From Archangium violaceum Cb vi76 (GTDB lineage: Bacteria; Myxococcota; Myxococcia; Myxococcales; Myxococcaceae), in assembly GCF_000733295.1 (NCBI RefSeq), contig NZ_JPMI01000353.1:1-53850 (forward strand): a stretch of 53,850 nucleotides of DNA, given 5' to 3'. Below, piece after piece: positions 34,364 to 43,665 of the stretch. Numbering within the stretch: position 1 is the first letter of the stretch; every line of letters begins with the position of its first letter. The position numbers and the translations under genes are program-made. The notes beneath the pieces are model-generated. The model was not told the DNA's origin. It saw nothing but the letters and a program-made list of their open reading frames with translations, and searched no databases.

Positions 34364-34957
34364 ATGCGCGCCCATCTTGGGGGGCATCCTCTGGAAGCGC
34401 ACGGCGGCTATCTCATCCGAACTGAATCCCTGGGAGGCCTGAAGCTCCTGGAGCTGGCCCGGCGGGCACTCGTCGAGGACGGCGCTCCCGCGGACACCCA
34501 GCTGTCGGTGTGCGTCTACCGCCGGCGGAAGATCGTCCGGCTGGCGCTGGACGGCCCCCACACGGCGGGACGCCGGGGCTCGCACTGGTACAGCGAGCAT
34601 CAGGCGCTCGCCCGGCTGCTGTCCAAGGAGGCGGGCATCACCGTCCACTCCTACGTGTACGATCCCCAGGAGTACGAGGAGGTCATGGCCTTCGGTGGAG
34701 GCCAGAACGTGGGAGGGGAGCGGCTCCTCTATGACGAGGTGGAGCTGCCCGAGTGCCTGGACGGGGAGTTCGACGACGAGGCCTTCGCGCGGATGCAGGA
34801 GCGCTGGCCCATGGGCCACCTGGCGTGGGTGTACGGGGTGGAGCGGGACTTGCTGCTGCAGCTGCACCGCATGCAGGGGGCGCGGCTGGGGCTCAATGGC
34901 TCGGAGCCGGAGTCGGAGCGGCCGCTGGAGCACCTGCTGAGGGGCGTCGCGGCGTAG
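34364..34957 (+). CDS. Unknown protein, 197 residues
   Basis: This protein is unrecognised. I chose ATG 34364 ([17 protein letters not shown]), preceded by AAGG eight bases upstream; a longer frame to 34298 has no ribosome site and runs into the clpB promoter region. The sequence has [37 protein letters not shown] and [15 protein letters not shown], with a charged tail. No signal peptide. It ends one base before the stop of the convergent gene at 34958. Confidence 0.65.
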   Translation: MRAHLGGHPLEAHGGYLIRTESLGGLKLLELARRALVEDGAPADTQLSVCVYRRRKIVRLALDGPHTAGRRGSHWYSEHQALARLLSKEAGITVHSYVYDPQEYEEVMAFGGGQNVGGERLLYDEVELPECLDGEFDDEAFARMQERWPMGHLAWVYGVERDLLLQLHRMQGARLGLNGSEPESERPLEHLLRGVAA

Positions 34958-35617
34958 TCAGTCTTCTTCTTCCACGGCCAGCTCGCCATCCTGGGCGGTG
35001 ATGGCCTGGCGGACGCTCTCGGAGCGGAAGTACTGGCCGATCAGGGCGAAGGTGCCGGCGATGAGGGCCGTCATGCCCATGGCGAAGGCCGCGGCGAGCC
35101 CGGGCAGCATGGCCTTGAGCTGGGCGGCGGCCTGGGGATTCTGGAAGGCGGGCAGGGTGCTGAGGTGATCGGCCATGACGGGGCCGATGCGCCGGGCCAC
35201 CACGGCCCACTGGGCACCGTCGATGGTGCGCAGCAGGGCGGCGAGGATGGCGGAGACGGAGAGCACCCGGCGCATCCGCTCCAGGGGCAGTCCTCCCGGC
35301 CGGAGCAGCCGGCCCGCGGCCACGAAGGCGAAGGAGCACGCCACCGAGAGCGCCCCGAGCACCAGCGAGCGCGACTCGCGCATGGGCTCGAGCGCGGCGA
35401 TCTGCGCCTCGGAGATGTGCGCGGCGACGAGCACATCCGGGTCCCTGGAGAAGCGCGACAGGTTGCTGACCTCGTCGCGCAGCTCCCCCAGGTGGCCCAG
35501 CTCCAGGGTCTCCCGGAGGGCCGAGAAGCCCGTGAGGGCGGCGAGCACGAGGCACACCGCCGCGGCGAAGCGGATGCGCCGCGGCAGGAGCGGGGTGGGG
35601 GCGCCTGGGGACGTCAC
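34958..35617 (-). CDS. Membrane protein, unknown function
   Basis: This 219-residue protein has about four hydrophobic segments (about 17-33, 84-101, 120-135, 172-196), separated by charged loops, and ends in an acidic tail (AVEEED). GTG start overlapping the DUF1844 gene stop (GTGA), so the two are expressed together. No domain is recognised. Confidence 0.75.
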   Translation of the reverse strand: MTSPGAPTPLLPRRIRFAAAVCLVLAALTGFSALRETLELGHLGELRDEVSNLSRFSRDPDVLVAAHISEAQIAALEPMRESRSLVLGALSVACSFAFVAAGRLLRPGGLPLERMRRVLSVSAILAALLRTIDGAQWAVVARRIGPVMADHLSTLPAFQNPQAAAQLKAMLPGLAAAFAMGMTALIAGTFALIGQYFRSESVRQAITAQDGELAVEEED

Positions 35618-35913
35618 CGCTTGTTCGCCTCCACGAAGCGCAGGCGCAGGTCGGCGAGGAGGTTGTCGAAGAGCTGCTTCTCCTCGGGGGTGAGATTGCC
35701 GCGCGTCTTCTCGTGCAGCATTCCCAGCAACTCGATGCTCTGACGGGCGAGCACGAGGTCCTTGCCGGCCTGGCCCGTCTCCGGGTTGGGCGCCTCCCCC
35801 AGGTGGATGAGGGCACTGGACGCCAGCCCGATGAGGAAGGTGCTGAAGGTGATGGCCGCCTCGGGCACTTCACCCTTCATCACGAAGGTCTCTCCGCGCT
35901 TCTCCTCGCTCAT
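35614..35913 (-). CDS. DUF1844 family protein
   Basis: This 99-residue protein contains ITFSTFLIGLASSALIHLGEAPNP and LARQSIELLGMLHEKTRGNLTPEEKQLFDNLLADLRLRFVEANK, the DUF1844 signature. It has a short hydrophobic segment and a helical C-terminus. Function unknown. It is followed by the four-base-overlapping membrane gene and preceded by an acidic protein gene four bases upstream. Confidence 0.9.
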   Translation of the reverse strand: MSEEKRGETFVMKGEVPEAAITFSTFLIGLASSALIHLGEAPNPETGQAGKDLVLARQSIELLGMLHEKTRGNLTPEEKQLFDNLLADLRLRFVEANKR

Positions 35914-35917
35914 GGCA

Positions 35918-36172
<255 letters not shown>

Positions 36173-36267
36173 GGTCAACTCCTCGGAATCTCTTGGAAAA
36201 GGGCGCGCCACCTTATAGCAGGGCTACCCTCTGTCAACGCCGCTGTACCCACCCCCGTCCGGAGCCG

Positions 36268-36945
36268 ATGAACACCCCCGTCCGTCCGTCCCTTCCCCGA
36301 GGCCTGTATGTCCTCTGCGATGACACCGTGCGCCCCGAGCTGCCCCTGAGGGAGAAGGCGGCCTGCCTGCTCGCCGGAGGGGCGAGGGTGATGCAGCTGC
36401 GCATGAAGCGGACGCCCCTACGAGAGGCGCTGGCGGCGGCGCGCGAGGTGGTGGCCGTCTGCCGGCGCGCGGGGGCGGTGTGCCTGGTGAACGACCGGGT
36501 GGACCTGGCGCTGCTCTCGGGAGCGCACGGGGTACATGTGGGAGACGAGGATCTGCCGGCGGAGGAGGCGAGGGCGCTGCTGGGCCCGGAGGCCGTGGTG
36601 GGGGTGACGGTGCGAGGCCTGGAGGAGGCGAGGGCGGCGAGGGCGGCCGGGGCGGACTACGTGGGCCTGGGGCCGGTCTTCGGCACCACGACCAAGCAGG
36701 TGCCCGCGCCGGTGCTGGGGTTGGAGGGCTTCGCCGCGGTGGTGCGCGCCAGTCCCCTGCCGGTGGTGGGGATTGGCGGGGTGAAGCTGGAGAACATCGC
36801 CAGCCTGGCGGCCACGGGGGCGCACGGTGGAGCGGTGGCGTCCGATGCCCTGCTCGCCGAGGACATCGCCGAGCGTGTCCGGCGTCTGTCCGCCGCTTTT
36901 GACAGGGGCGCCCAGGGGGCTAGCCTCGTGAGCGGAGACGTATGA
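36268..36945 (+). CDS. thiE: Thiamine-phosphate synthase
   Basis: This 225-residue TIM-barrel enzyme joins hydroxymethylpyrimidine-PP with thiazole phosphate to give thiamine phosphate. Motifs are GLYVLCDD, GGARVMQLRMKRTPLREAL, CLVNDRVDLALLSGAHGVHVGDEDLP, GADYVGLGPVFGTTTK and VVGIGGVKLENI. The start ATG 36268 follows GGAG by four to five bases. It overlaps the C26 peptidase gene by four bases, which in turn overlaps a thiD-like gene. No THI-box riboswitch could be recognised upstream. Confidence 0.9.
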   Translation: MNTPVRPSLPRGLYVLCDDTVRPELPLREKAACLLAGGARVMQLRMKRTPLREALAAAREVVAVCRRAGAVCLVNDRVDLALLSGAHGVHVGDEDLPAEEARALLGPEAVVGVTVRGLEEARAARAAGADYVGLGPVFGTTTKQVPAPVLGLEGFAAVVRASPLPVVGIGGVKLENIASLAATGAHGGAVASDALLAEDIAERVRRLSAAFDRGAQGASLVSGDV

Positions 36946-37703
36946 AACCTCATGGCCATGGCCAGGCACCGCGCCGGCCCAACATCGGCATCACCCCGGA
37001 CTTCAGCGCGAGCCGGCCGGACTCACCGTTCCCGTACTACGAGTTGAAGGTGCCCTACGCGGACGCGGTGCTGCGCGCGGGGGGCCTGCCCTTCGTGCTG
37101 CCGTACTCGGACGAGTTGGCGTGCGTGGACGCGTACCTGGATCGCATCTCCGGGCTGCTCGTGACGGGTGGGGCCTTCGACATTCCGCCCGAGGCCTATG
37201 GCGAGACGGCGCGCGAGGGCATGGGGCCGCTGAAGCTGTCGCGCACGGCCTTCGAGACGGCGCTGATGCGCGGGGCGTTCAAGCGGAACATGCCGGTGCT
37301 GGGCATCTGCGGGGGCATGCAGCTGCTCAACGTGGTGCTGGGCGGCACGCTGCACCAGGACATCGGCCGCGAGGTGAAGGGCGCGCACGAGCACGAGCAG
37401 AAGCACGACCGGACGCACCCGCAGCACCCGGTGGAGGTGAAGGATGGGACGCTGCTGGCGGAGGCGCTCGGCAAGGGCCAGCTGATGGTGAACTCCACGC
37501 ACCACCAGGCGGCGCAGCGGATTGGCGCGCAGGTGGTGGTGAGCGCGGTGTCGCCGGATGGAATCGTGGAGGCCATCGAGTCCACCCAATACGGCTTCGC
37601 GCTGGGCGTGCAGTGGCACCCGGAGCTGATGCTCCACACGGTGCCGATCCACGTGGGCGTGTACCGGCTGTTCATCCAGAAGGCGCGAGAGCACCGGCGG
37701 TGA
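36942..37703 (+). CDS. Class I glutamine-amidotransferase-like gamma-glutamyl hydrolase (peptidase C26)
   Basis: This 253-residue protein has the nucleophile elbow GICGGMQLLNVVLGGTL, LHQDIGREVKGAHEH and the His/Glu pair LGVQWHPEL of PuuD-like gamma-glutamyl-GABA hydrolases. The PNIGITPDFSA start is also standard. It is sandwiched by four-base overlaps between thiE and the thiD-like gene. That position hints at a role linked to thiamine or its precursors instead of putrescine, but this is inference. Confidence 0.88.
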   Translation: MKPHGHGQAPRRPNIGITPDFSASRPDSPFPYYELKVPYADAVLRAGGLPFVLPYSDELACVDAYLDRISGLLVTGGAFDIPPEAYGETAREGMGPLKLSRTAFETALMRGAFKRNMPVLGICGGMQLLNVVLGGTLHQDIGREVKGAHEHEQKHDRTHPQHPVEVKDGTLLAEALGKGQLMVNSTHHQAAQRIGAQVVVSAVSPDGIVEAIESTQYGFALGVQWHPELMLHTVPIHVGVYRLFIQKAREHRR

Positions 37704-38440
37704 GCGGAGCGCCGCGCGTGCTGCTGTGCGCGGGCCATGAGCCCACGGGCCGCGCGGGACTGCTGGCGGACGTGGCCGCGGTACGGGCGCTCGGTGGAGC
37801 CCCGGTGGCCGTGCCGTCCGCGCAGACGGCGCAGGGCCGGGAGACCTTCCTGTACCAGCCCACGCCGGCGCGGGTGCTGGGCGCGCAGGTGAAGGCGGCG
37901 CTCGAGCTGGGGCCTCTGCACGCGGTGAAGCTGGGGCAGGTACCCGGGCCGGCGCTGCTGGACGCGCTGCGCGAGGCGCTCGACGGCGTGGACGCGTGGT
38001 GGGTGGTGGACCCGGTGGTGCGGACGTCGCGGGGCGAGCCGCTCTCGAAGCTGACGCGGCGGCACTACCTGGGCCTGGCGGGGCCGAAGGTGGTGCTCAC
38101 CCCGAACCTGGACGAGGCGGCGTGGCTGCTCGGAGGGGGTGAGGTGAGCTCGGTGGAGGAGGCGCGCGAGGCGGGGCGGGCGCTGGTGGCCCACGGCTTC
38201 GGCGCGGTGCTGGTGAAGGGCGGGCACCGGGAGACGGGGGCGGTGGACGTGCTGGGCCTGCCGGACCGGGACGTGCTGCTGGAAGGGGAGCGGCTGGAGC
38301 GCGCGCCCGATCGCCGGGGAACGGGGTGCCGGTTGGCCTCGGCCCTGGCGGTGGAATTGGGGCGGGGCAGGACGCCCACGGCGGCGGCGCGCCGGGCGAA
38401 GTCCTACGTGACGCGCTACCTGCGCACCGGCCGGGACTGA
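37700..38440 (+). CDS. thiD: ThiD-like hydroxymethylpyrimidine (phospho)kinase
   Basis: This 246-residue ribokinase-fold protein starts GTG. The family start is diverged (LLCAGHEPTGRAGLLADVAAVRALGG in place of AGHDPSGGAG) but retained. Other motifs are HAVKLGQVPG, VVDPVVRTSRGEPLS, VVLTPNLDEAAWLLGG, VLVKGGH and GTGCRLASALAVELGRG with the catalytic GTGC. It phosphorylates the pyrimidine moiety for ThiE. Its stop is followed by an 80-base gap before the next gene. Confidence 0.82.
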   Translation: MSGAPRVLLCAGHEPTGRAGLLADVAAVRALGGAPVAVPSAQTAQGRETFLYQPTPARVLGAQVKAALELGPLHAVKLGQVPGPALLDALREALDGVDAWWVVDPVVRTSRGEPLSKLTRRHYLGLAGPKVVLTPNLDEAAWLLGGGEVSSVEEAREAGRALVAHGFGAVLVKGGHRETGAVDVLGLPDRDVLLEGERLERAPDRRGTGCRLASALAVELGRGRTPTAAARRAKSYVTRYLRTGRD

Positions 38441-38520
38441 ACCTCCTCGAGTCAGGACATCCGTGCAAGGACTGTCAGACCGGTATGGGACACAGGAGGT
38501 CCCGAGCCCGGAGAGGAGAC

Positions 38521-39189
38521 ATGGCCATCCAGAACGAGCACCGACTGCGCGAGCTGCTGCAGATTCCACGCGATGCCTGGATACCCGAGGACGACAGGCC
38601 CGAGTACTGGGACGAGACCTTCATGCGCCTGGGGCGCGGTTACGGCTTCGACCCGGAGGCGGGCCAATACCCCGTCAATCACGGGCAGCTGGTGATGGAT
38701 CTCGCGAGACTCGTGGCGCCGCTGCTGGACGGAGCGCGTTTCACGCAGGTGCTGCCGGGAGACGCCGATCCGGAAGGGGAGGAGCACGCCCCGCCATCGG
38801 AGGACGCCGACAAGGAGGCGCGCGGAAGGGACACCCGGTACACGCTGCGCCTGCGGCACGCGGGGCGGCGGTACAGCGTCACGTTCCACGACTTCTCGGA
38901 CTTCTTCAACATCAACGCGGTGCTGGCCCTGCTCAACGCGGCGCTGGAGCCGACCGGCACGCCGATGCGTTTCTTCGGCTTCGGAGACGTGGTCGTCGTG
39001 GGGCCGCTGCGCGGGGTGCAGCAGGCCATGCGCGAGGGCTTCATCCCCGGCTTCTCCGGGGCGGGCATCTTCGAGGAGTGGGAGCTGGAGGAGATCGACG
39101 CCTGGAGCGAATCCGGCGACACGCCCGAGTCCCTCGTGAGGCAACTGGAGAAGGGACGCAGGCGCGTGCGGGCCGTGTTCGTGGTCTGA
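38521..39189 (+). CDS. Unknown soluble protein
   Basis: This 222-residue protein starts ATG with GGAGAGGAG seven bases upstream. It has no signal peptide or membrane segment. It contains TRYTLRLRHAGRRYSVTFHDFSDFFNINAVLALLN and MRFFGFGDVVVVGPLRGVQQAM, so likely an alpha/beta fold, plus an acidic linker (about 80-105). It ends three bases before the convergent dnaB. No function recognised. Confidence 0.7.
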   Translation: MAIQNEHRLRELLQIPRDAWIPEDDRPEYWDETFMRLGRGYGFDPEAGQYPVNHGQLVMDLARLVAPLLDGARFTQVLPGDADPEGEEHAPPSEDADKEARGRDTRYTLRLRHAGRRYSVTFHDFSDFFNINAVLALLNAALEPTGTPMRFFGFGDVVVVGPLRGVQQAMREGFIPGFSGAGIFEEWELEEIDAWSESGDTPESLVRQLEKGRRRVRAVFVV

Positions 39190-39192
39190 GCG

Positions 39193-40566
39193 CTACTCGA
39201 CGCGCGCCCGGCTCTCGAAGCGCGTGTACTCGGCGAGGAACACCAGGTCGATGTCGCAGATGGGGCCGTTGCGTTGCTTGGCGATGACGAGCTGCACGGG
39301 GATGGCCGAGCTGGTGCGTTGGACCTCGCCGCCTTCAGCGTTCTCGCCCTGGTCCTCGCGGTGGATGAACATCACCACGTCGGCGTCCTGCTCGATGGCG
39401 CCCGACTCGCGGAGGTCCGAGAGCATCGGCTTGCCGCCCTTGCGCTCCTCTACCTTACGGCTCAGCTGCGAGAGCGCGATGATGGGCACCTCCAGCTCCT
39501 TGGCCAGCTGCTTGAGGCTTCGGGAGATCTCGGAGATTTCCAGCTGGCGGCTCTCCACCTTGCCCTTCTGATGCATGAGCTGGAGGTAGTCGATGATGAT
39601 CAATGAGAGCCGGGGATCCCGCTGCTTGAGCCGCCGCGCCTTGGCACGCAGGTCGAACGGGGACAGACCGCCCGAGTCGTCGATGTAGATGGGGGCGTTG
39701 TAGAGCTTGCCCGCCATCTCCTGGAACTTCTCCTCGTCGTGCGGGGTGAGCCGGCCGCCGCGCAGTTTCTTCATGTCCACGCGGGCGCTCGAGGCCAGCA
39801 GACGCATGAGGAGCTGATCCGCGGGCATTTCCAGGCTGAAGATGGCCGCCGCCTTGGGATCCTCGGCCAGGCCCACGTGCGTGGCGATGTTCATCGCGAA
39901 GGACGTCTTTCCGACGCCGGGGCGCGCCGCGAGGATGAGGAGCTCGCCGGCGTGCAGACCCGTGAGCGCCTGGTCCAGGTCGGCGTAGCCGGTGGACAGG
40001 CCGGTGATGCCCGTCGTCGCCGTCTTCATCTTGTCCAGGAGGTCCAGCGTGTGCTCCATCAGCTCGCTGACGGGCCGCAGATCTCCCACGCGCTTCTTCT
40101 CGGCCAGGAGGAAGACCTTGCGCTCGGCCTCGTCCAGCAGCACGTCCAGCTCGCCCACCTCCTGGCTCGCCAGCTCCTGGATCTCCCGCCCCGCGTTCGC
40201 CAGCCTCCGCCGGAGGGCCTGGTCCTTGACGATCTTCGCGTACTGGACGGCATTGCCCGGCACGGGCACCACCTGATCCAGGCTCATCAGGTAGGCCGGG
40301 CCGCCCACAGCCGCCAGCTGCCCGAGCACCTTCAGCTCCTCGGCCAGCGTCAGGTGATCCACCTGTCGCGAGGAGCCGGCCAGCTTCACCATCGCCGCGA
40401 AGATCTGCGCATGCGCCGGACTGGCGAAGTCGTCCTGGTGGACCACCTCCGCCAGGCTGTCGATGATGCTGTTGTCCGCGAGCACGGCACCCAGCACCGC
40501 GCGCTCGGCGGCCAGGTCCTCGTGAGACCTGCGCCCGCCCGTCCGAATGTCGAGGATGTTGTCCAT
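39193..40566 (-). CDS. dnaB: Replicative DNA helicase DnaB
   Basis: This 457-residue protein has the N-terminal DnaB domain (AVLADNSIIDSLAEVV), RecA-like Walker A AARPGVGKTSFAMNI, IFSLEMPADQLLMRLL, Walker B LIIIDYLQLM, QLSRKVEERKGGKPMLSDLRESG and the end MFIHREDQ. It unwinds DNA at the replication fork. I chose ATG 40566 (MDNILDIRT). ATG 40635 would add 23 residues but leave under 40 bases from the preceding terminator. No clear ribosome-binding site for either. Confidence 0.95.
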   Translation of the reverse strand: MDNILDIRTGGRRSHEDLAAERAVLGAVLADNSIIDSLAEVVHQDDFASPAHAQIFAAMVKLAGSSRQVDHLTLAEELKVLGQLAAVGGPAYLMSLDQVVPVPGNAVQYAKIVKDQALRRRLANAGREIQELASQEVGELDVLLDEAERKVFLLAEKKRVGDLRPVSELMEHTLDLLDKMKTATTGITGLSTGYADLDQALTGLHAGELLILAARPGVGKTSFAMNIATHVGLAEDPKAAAIFSLEMPADQLLMRLLASSARVDMKKLRGGRLTPHDEEKFQEMAGKLYNAPIYIDDSGGLSPFDLRAKARRLKQRDPRLSLIIIDYLQLMHQKGKVESRQLEISEISRSLKQLAKELEVPIIALSQLSRKVEERKGGKPMLSDLRESGAIEQDADVVMFIHREDQGENAEGGEVQRTSSAIPVQLVIAKQRNGPICDIDLVFLAEYTRFESRARVE

Positions 40567-40670
40567 GGTGCCCGGCCAGTCTACAGGCTCCGCTACGGGG
40601 ATGTAGCGCGGCAGCCTGATCGTGCCCTCTGACATGCCCGGGCCCCGGGACTGGCTTCCTCCCGCAAACG

Positions 40671-40705
40671 AAAGGGCCGCCCGGGGGTTGACTCCCGGAC
40701 GGCCC
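40671..40705 (-). terminator. Rho-independent terminator of the rpsF-rpsR-rplI unit
   Basis: A 12-bp stem with one mismatch (gggccgcccggg / cccggacggccc) and an eight-base loop is followed on the minus strand by TTTCGTTTG. It separates rplI from dnaB. Confidence 0.8.
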
Positions 40706-40735
40706 TTGTCTTCACAGGTACAGAAGACGGTGACG

Positions 40736-40773
40736 GATACCCTCACCCCGACCCTCTCCCGGAGGGAGAGGGA
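40736..40773. repeat. Dispersed intergenic palindrome, copy 2
   Basis: The motif gatacc-ctcaccccg-a-ccctctcccgg-agggagaggg is nearly perfectly self-complementary. It lies eight bases past the rplI stop and before the terminator, in the same arrangement as copy 1 after clpB. Sequences of this type are widely scattered in high-GC genomes. Confidence 0.8.
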
Positions 40774-40781
40774 GTGGGGGC

Positions 40782-41228
40782 TCAGGCCTCCGCGGCGACC
40801 TCGACCTTGATCTTCGCCACCACGTCACGGTGCAGCCGCAGCTCCACCTCGTACTGACCCGTGGCCTTGATGGGCTCGGGCAGGTGGATGAGGCGGCGGT
40901 CCACCGTCTGGCCCTGGGCGGCGAGCGCCTCGGCGATGTCCAGCGCGGTGACCGAGCCGTACAGCTTGTCCTGCTCGCCCACCTTGCGGCGGATGACGGC
41001 CTTGACCGCGCCGATCTTCTTGGCCTGCTCCTCGGCGGCGCCCTTCAGCTTGGCGTTGCGCGCCGAGATGACCGCGCGCTCGTGCTCGAGCTGGCGCACG
41101 TTCTGCTCGGTGGCCAGCACCGCCATCTTGCGCGGCAGCAGGTAGTTGCGGCCGAAGCCGTCCTTCACCGTCACGAGCTCACCGGACTTGCCCAGGTTCG
41201 CGACGTCCTCACGAAGAATGACCTTCAT
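40782..41228 (-). CDS. rplI: 50S ribosomal protein L9
   Basis: This 148-residue protein starts [33 protein letters not shown], the L9 signature, and has the long connecting helix (about 42-80) and C-terminal rRNA-binding domain. It is the last gene of the rpsF-rpsR-rplI unit, 33 bases after rpsR. Confidence 0.97.
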   Translation of the reverse strand: MKVILREDVANLGKSGELVTVKDGFGRNYLLPRKMAVLATEQNVRQLEHERAVISARNAKLKGAAEEQAKKIGAVKAVIRRKVGEQDKLYGSVTALDIAEALAAQGQTVDRRLIHLPEPIKATGQYEVELRLHRDVVAKIKVEVAAEA

Positions 41229-41261
41229 GTGATGTCTCCGTTGGTGCGTGGGAGCCGGCTA

Positions 41262-41606
41262 TCAGCCGACCATCGCGTTGTAGGGAAGCAGCGCCAGACC
41301 GCGGGCGCGCTTGATGGCCGTGGCGATCTCGCGCTGGTGCTTGGCGCAGTTGCCGGAGATGCGGCGGGGGATGATCTTGCCGCGCTCGGTGACGAAGTAC
41401 TTCAGCGTGGGCTGATCCTTGAAGTCCACCTTGGAGTTCTTCTCGGCGCAGAAGCGGCAGACCTTCTTGCGGCCAAAACCACGGCCGCCGCGCTTCTCGT
41501 CATCGCCACCGGCGCCGCCGCGGTCACCGCGGTCACCCCGGTCCCTGTCACCGCCGCGGTCCCGGTCACCACCACCGCGGGAAGCGTTCCTGTCGTTACC
41601 AATCAT
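41262..41606 (-). CDS. rpsR: 30S ribosomal protein S18 with Asp/Arg/Gly-rich N-terminal extension
   Basis: The 114-residue protein's C-terminal ~65 residues are S18 ([49 protein letters not shown]), with cysteines of the zinc-containing form. The first ~47 residues are repeats of [12 protein letters not shown] and RGGRG. Bacterial S18 usually lacks such an extension of this length. The start ATG 41606 (MIGNDRNAS) is the only ATG ahead of it in frame. Confidence 0.95.
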   Translation of the reverse strand: MIGNDRNASRGGGDRDRGGDRDRGDRGDRGGAGGDDEKRGGRGFGRKKVCRFCAEKNSKVDFKDQPTLKYFVTERGKIIPRRISGNCAKHQREIATAIKRARGLALLPYNAMVG

Positions 41607-41657
41607 GAGTATTTCCTCTTCTCTGGAAGGGTTCCGTGGAAGACGACCTCGGGGGCA

Positions 41658-42119
41658 CTAGGCCTCCTCGGTGCCCTCCTCCTCGGTCTCGCCACCCTCG
41701 TCGGCCGAGGCGCGCTCGCCACCGGGAGCTGCACCCGGGCGGGTCTCCTCGACGTCTCCGGCCAGCTTCAGATCCTCGAGCACCGGACGGCTCTCGGGAT
41801 CCACCTCGTCCGCCAGCTTGGTGGACAGGAAGCGCGTGACCTCGTCGTAGTTGCGGAGGTTGCGCTCGAGCTCGGCCACCAGGTTCGTGCCGCCCAGGTA
41901 GCTGGCGTGCACGTAGATGGCGCGGGGCTGCTTGGCGATGGGGAACGCCGTCTTCTTCTTGCCCCACACCGTGAAGCGGAGGACCTTGCCGCCCTCACGG
42001 CCAACGATTCCGCGAACGCGCTCCTTGAGCTTGTCCACGGTGTCGTCGGTGAGGTCCGGCTTGACCAGGAAGATGGTCTCGTACTCACGAAGCCGCTTGG
42101 CGGCCTGCGTCTCAGCCAT
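41658..42119 (-). CDS. rpsF: 30S ribosomal protein S6
   Basis: This 153-residue protein starts MAETQAAKRLREYETIFLVKPDL with GGAG seven bases upstream. The S6 fold (EYETIFLVKPDL, GKKKTAFPIAKQPRAIYVHASY) covers about residues 12-105. An acidic Glu/Gly/Ala-rich tail of about 45 residues follows, longer than in E. coli. It starts the rpsF-rpsR-rplI unit. No ssb gene lies between rpsF and rpsR, unlike in many bacteria. Confidence 0.95.
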   Translation of the reverse strand: MAETQAAKRLREYETIFLVKPDLTDDTVDKLKERVRGIVGREGGKVLRFTVWGKKKTAFPIAKQPRAIYVHASYLGGTNLVAELERNLRNYDEVTRFLSTKLADEVDPESRPVLEDLKLAGDVEETRPGAAPGGERASADEGGETEEEGTEEA

Positions 42120-42318
42120 GTTTCTCTCCCCTTGGGGTTGAGTGCCCCCCGGAAATCCGAGGAGCGGGGAAACGGTCAGCCGGTCCAAGGGGGACCGTCC
42201 GCCGGGAACGGGAAAACCACGCGCCCGTCTCCCTCGCGTATTGGAAAAGAACATCCCCACCCGGTCGAAGCTTCCGGCCAGCGGGGAAGGGGCCTTCTAT
42301 GGGGGGAAGGACCCCGAG

Positions 42319-42897
42319 TCAAGGCGCCCGCTTGTTGTACCGGTTCATCGCCGTGGCCAGCCCGTCACGGACCCAGGTGTCGGACGCGTCCGCCGCCTGG
42401 GCGATCAGGTCATCCAGCTGCCGGCGCTCCCCGTCATCGAAATTGGACAGGACGTAGTCGGCCACCCGCTCCTTGGCGTTGGGGCCCTGGGGCTTGCCGA
42501 TGCCGAAGCGCAGCCGGATGAAGCCGTCCGCCCCCAGGCTGGAGACGGTGCTCTTCAGCCCGTTGTGGCCCCCGCTGCCCCCGCCCGCCTTGAGCTGCAG
42601 CCGCCCGAAGGGCAGATCCAGCTCGTCGTGGATGACGAGGATGTCCTCCACCGCCACCTTGTAGAAGCGCGCCGCCTCGGCCACCGAGCGGCCGGACAGG
42701 TTCATGTACGTCTGCGGCTCCAGGAAGAGGACCTTCTCGCCGCCCAGGGTGCCCTGGCCCACCCGGGCCTGGAACTTCTCGTGGTTGAGAGTGGCGCGCG
42801 CGCGCGACAGCAGCGCCTCCACCACCATGAAGCCGATGTTGTGACGGTGGCGCTCGTACTCGCGCCCGGGATTGCCCAGTCCACAGATGATCTTCAT
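42319..42897 (-). CDS. pth: Peptidyl-tRNA hydrolase
   Basis: This 192-residue enzyme starts [24 protein letters not shown], containing the catalytic His region. Further motifs are [41 protein letters not shown] and RLRFGIGKP. It releases tRNA from prematurely dropped peptidyl-tRNA. It sits after a terminator that follows rplY, and upstream of rpsF. Confidence 0.97.
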   Translation of the reverse strand: MKIICGLGNPGREYERHRHNIGFMVVEALLSRARATLNHEKFQARVGQGTLGGEKVLFLEPQTYMNLSGRSVAEAARFYKVAVEDILVIHDELDLPFGRLQLKAGGGSGGHNGLKSTVSSLGADGFIRLRFGIGKPQGPNAKERVADYVLSNFDDGERRQLDDLIAQAADASDTWVRDGLATAMNRYNKRAP

Positions 42898-42910
42898 GGC
42901 GGTGACTCCG

Positions 42911-42946
42911 AAAAACAGACGGGGCCAGCCCGAACGAGCTGACCCC
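42911..42946 (-). terminator. Rho-independent terminator after rplY
   Basis: On the minus strand, ggggtcagc and gctggcccc form a 9-bp stem with one G-U pair and an eight-base loop, followed by GTCTGTTTTTC. This should stop rplY transcription before pth. Confidence 0.85.
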
Positions 42947-42969
42947 GCGTGTACGGCAGGACGAAGAGA

Positions 42970-43665
42970 CTACTTCTTCGCGCCGGCCGCGGGCTTGGCC
43001 GCCGCACCGGCCGCGGGCTTGGCCGCCGCCGCACCCGCCGCGGGCTTGGCCGCCGCCGCGGGAGCCGCAGCAGCCGCCGCCGCGGGAGCCGCCTCGACCG
43101 CACCCTCGGGCGCGCTCACGACGGCGATGGTGTAGTTGACGTTCGACTTCACCACCACGCCCTCGGGCAGCTTCACATCGTTGATGTGCATGGCCATGGC
43201 GATCTTCAGCGGCGTCACGTCCACCTCGATCTGCACGGGGATGGCGCGCGGCTTGGCGTAGACCTCGATCTCACGGCGGATCTGCGTGAGCAGACCGCCA
43301 TCGGCCACGCCCTCGGCCTTGCCGGTGAGGACGAGCGGCACGTTCACCTTCACCTGGTCCTCCTCGCGCACGGCGATGAAGTCCACGTGGAGGATGTCAC
43401 GGGAGACCGGATCCCGCTGGTAGTCCTTGAAGAGGACCTGCTGGTCGGCACCCAGACCCTTGAGGGTGATGAGGGTGTTGAGCTTGTGCGGGGTGTTGAT
43501 GGCGGCGCGCACGGCCTTGGGGTCGACGGCCACGCTCAGGGGCTTCTCCAGGTGCTTGCCGTAGACGACGGCGGGCACCAGGCCCTGGCTGCGCAGACGG
43601 CGGGCGGCGCCCTTGCCGGCGCCCTCACGCGTCTTCACCTCGAGCGTGCTCTTGTCGATGGACAT
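42970..43665 (-). CDS. rplY: 50S ribosomal protein L25/general stress protein Ctc
   Basis: This 231-residue protein starts MSIDKSTLEVKTREGAGKGAARRLR with GAGG six bases upstream. It has the L25 N-terminal 5S-rRNA-binding domain and the TL5-like C-terminal domain (ILHVDFIAVREEDQVKVNVPLVLTG). The last ~45 residues are Ala/Lys/Pro repeats (AAAKPAAGA). It is preceded by prs. The tail resembles histone-like low-complexity arms and may contact RNA. Confidence 0.95.
   Translation of the reverse strand: MSIDKSTLEVKTREGAGKGAARRLRSQGLVPAVVYGKHLEKPLSVAVDPKAVRAAINTPHKLNTLITLKGLGADQQVLFKDYQRDPVSRDILHVDFIAVREEDQVKVNVPLVLTGKAEGVADGGLLTQIRREIEVYAKPRAIPVQIEVDVTPLKIAMAMHINDVKLPEGVVVKSNVNYTIAVVSAPEGAVEAAPAAAAAAAPAAAAKPAAGAAAAKPAAGAAAKPAAGAKK

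Noticed and set aside
31179-34442. Very long plus-strand frame opposite clpB
   Set aside because: Antisense shadow of a clearly conserved protein; high-GC third positions keep opposite frames open.
36173-36267. TPP riboswitch before thiE
   Set aside because: Too short a gap, and the conserved THI-box sequence CTGAGA is absent.
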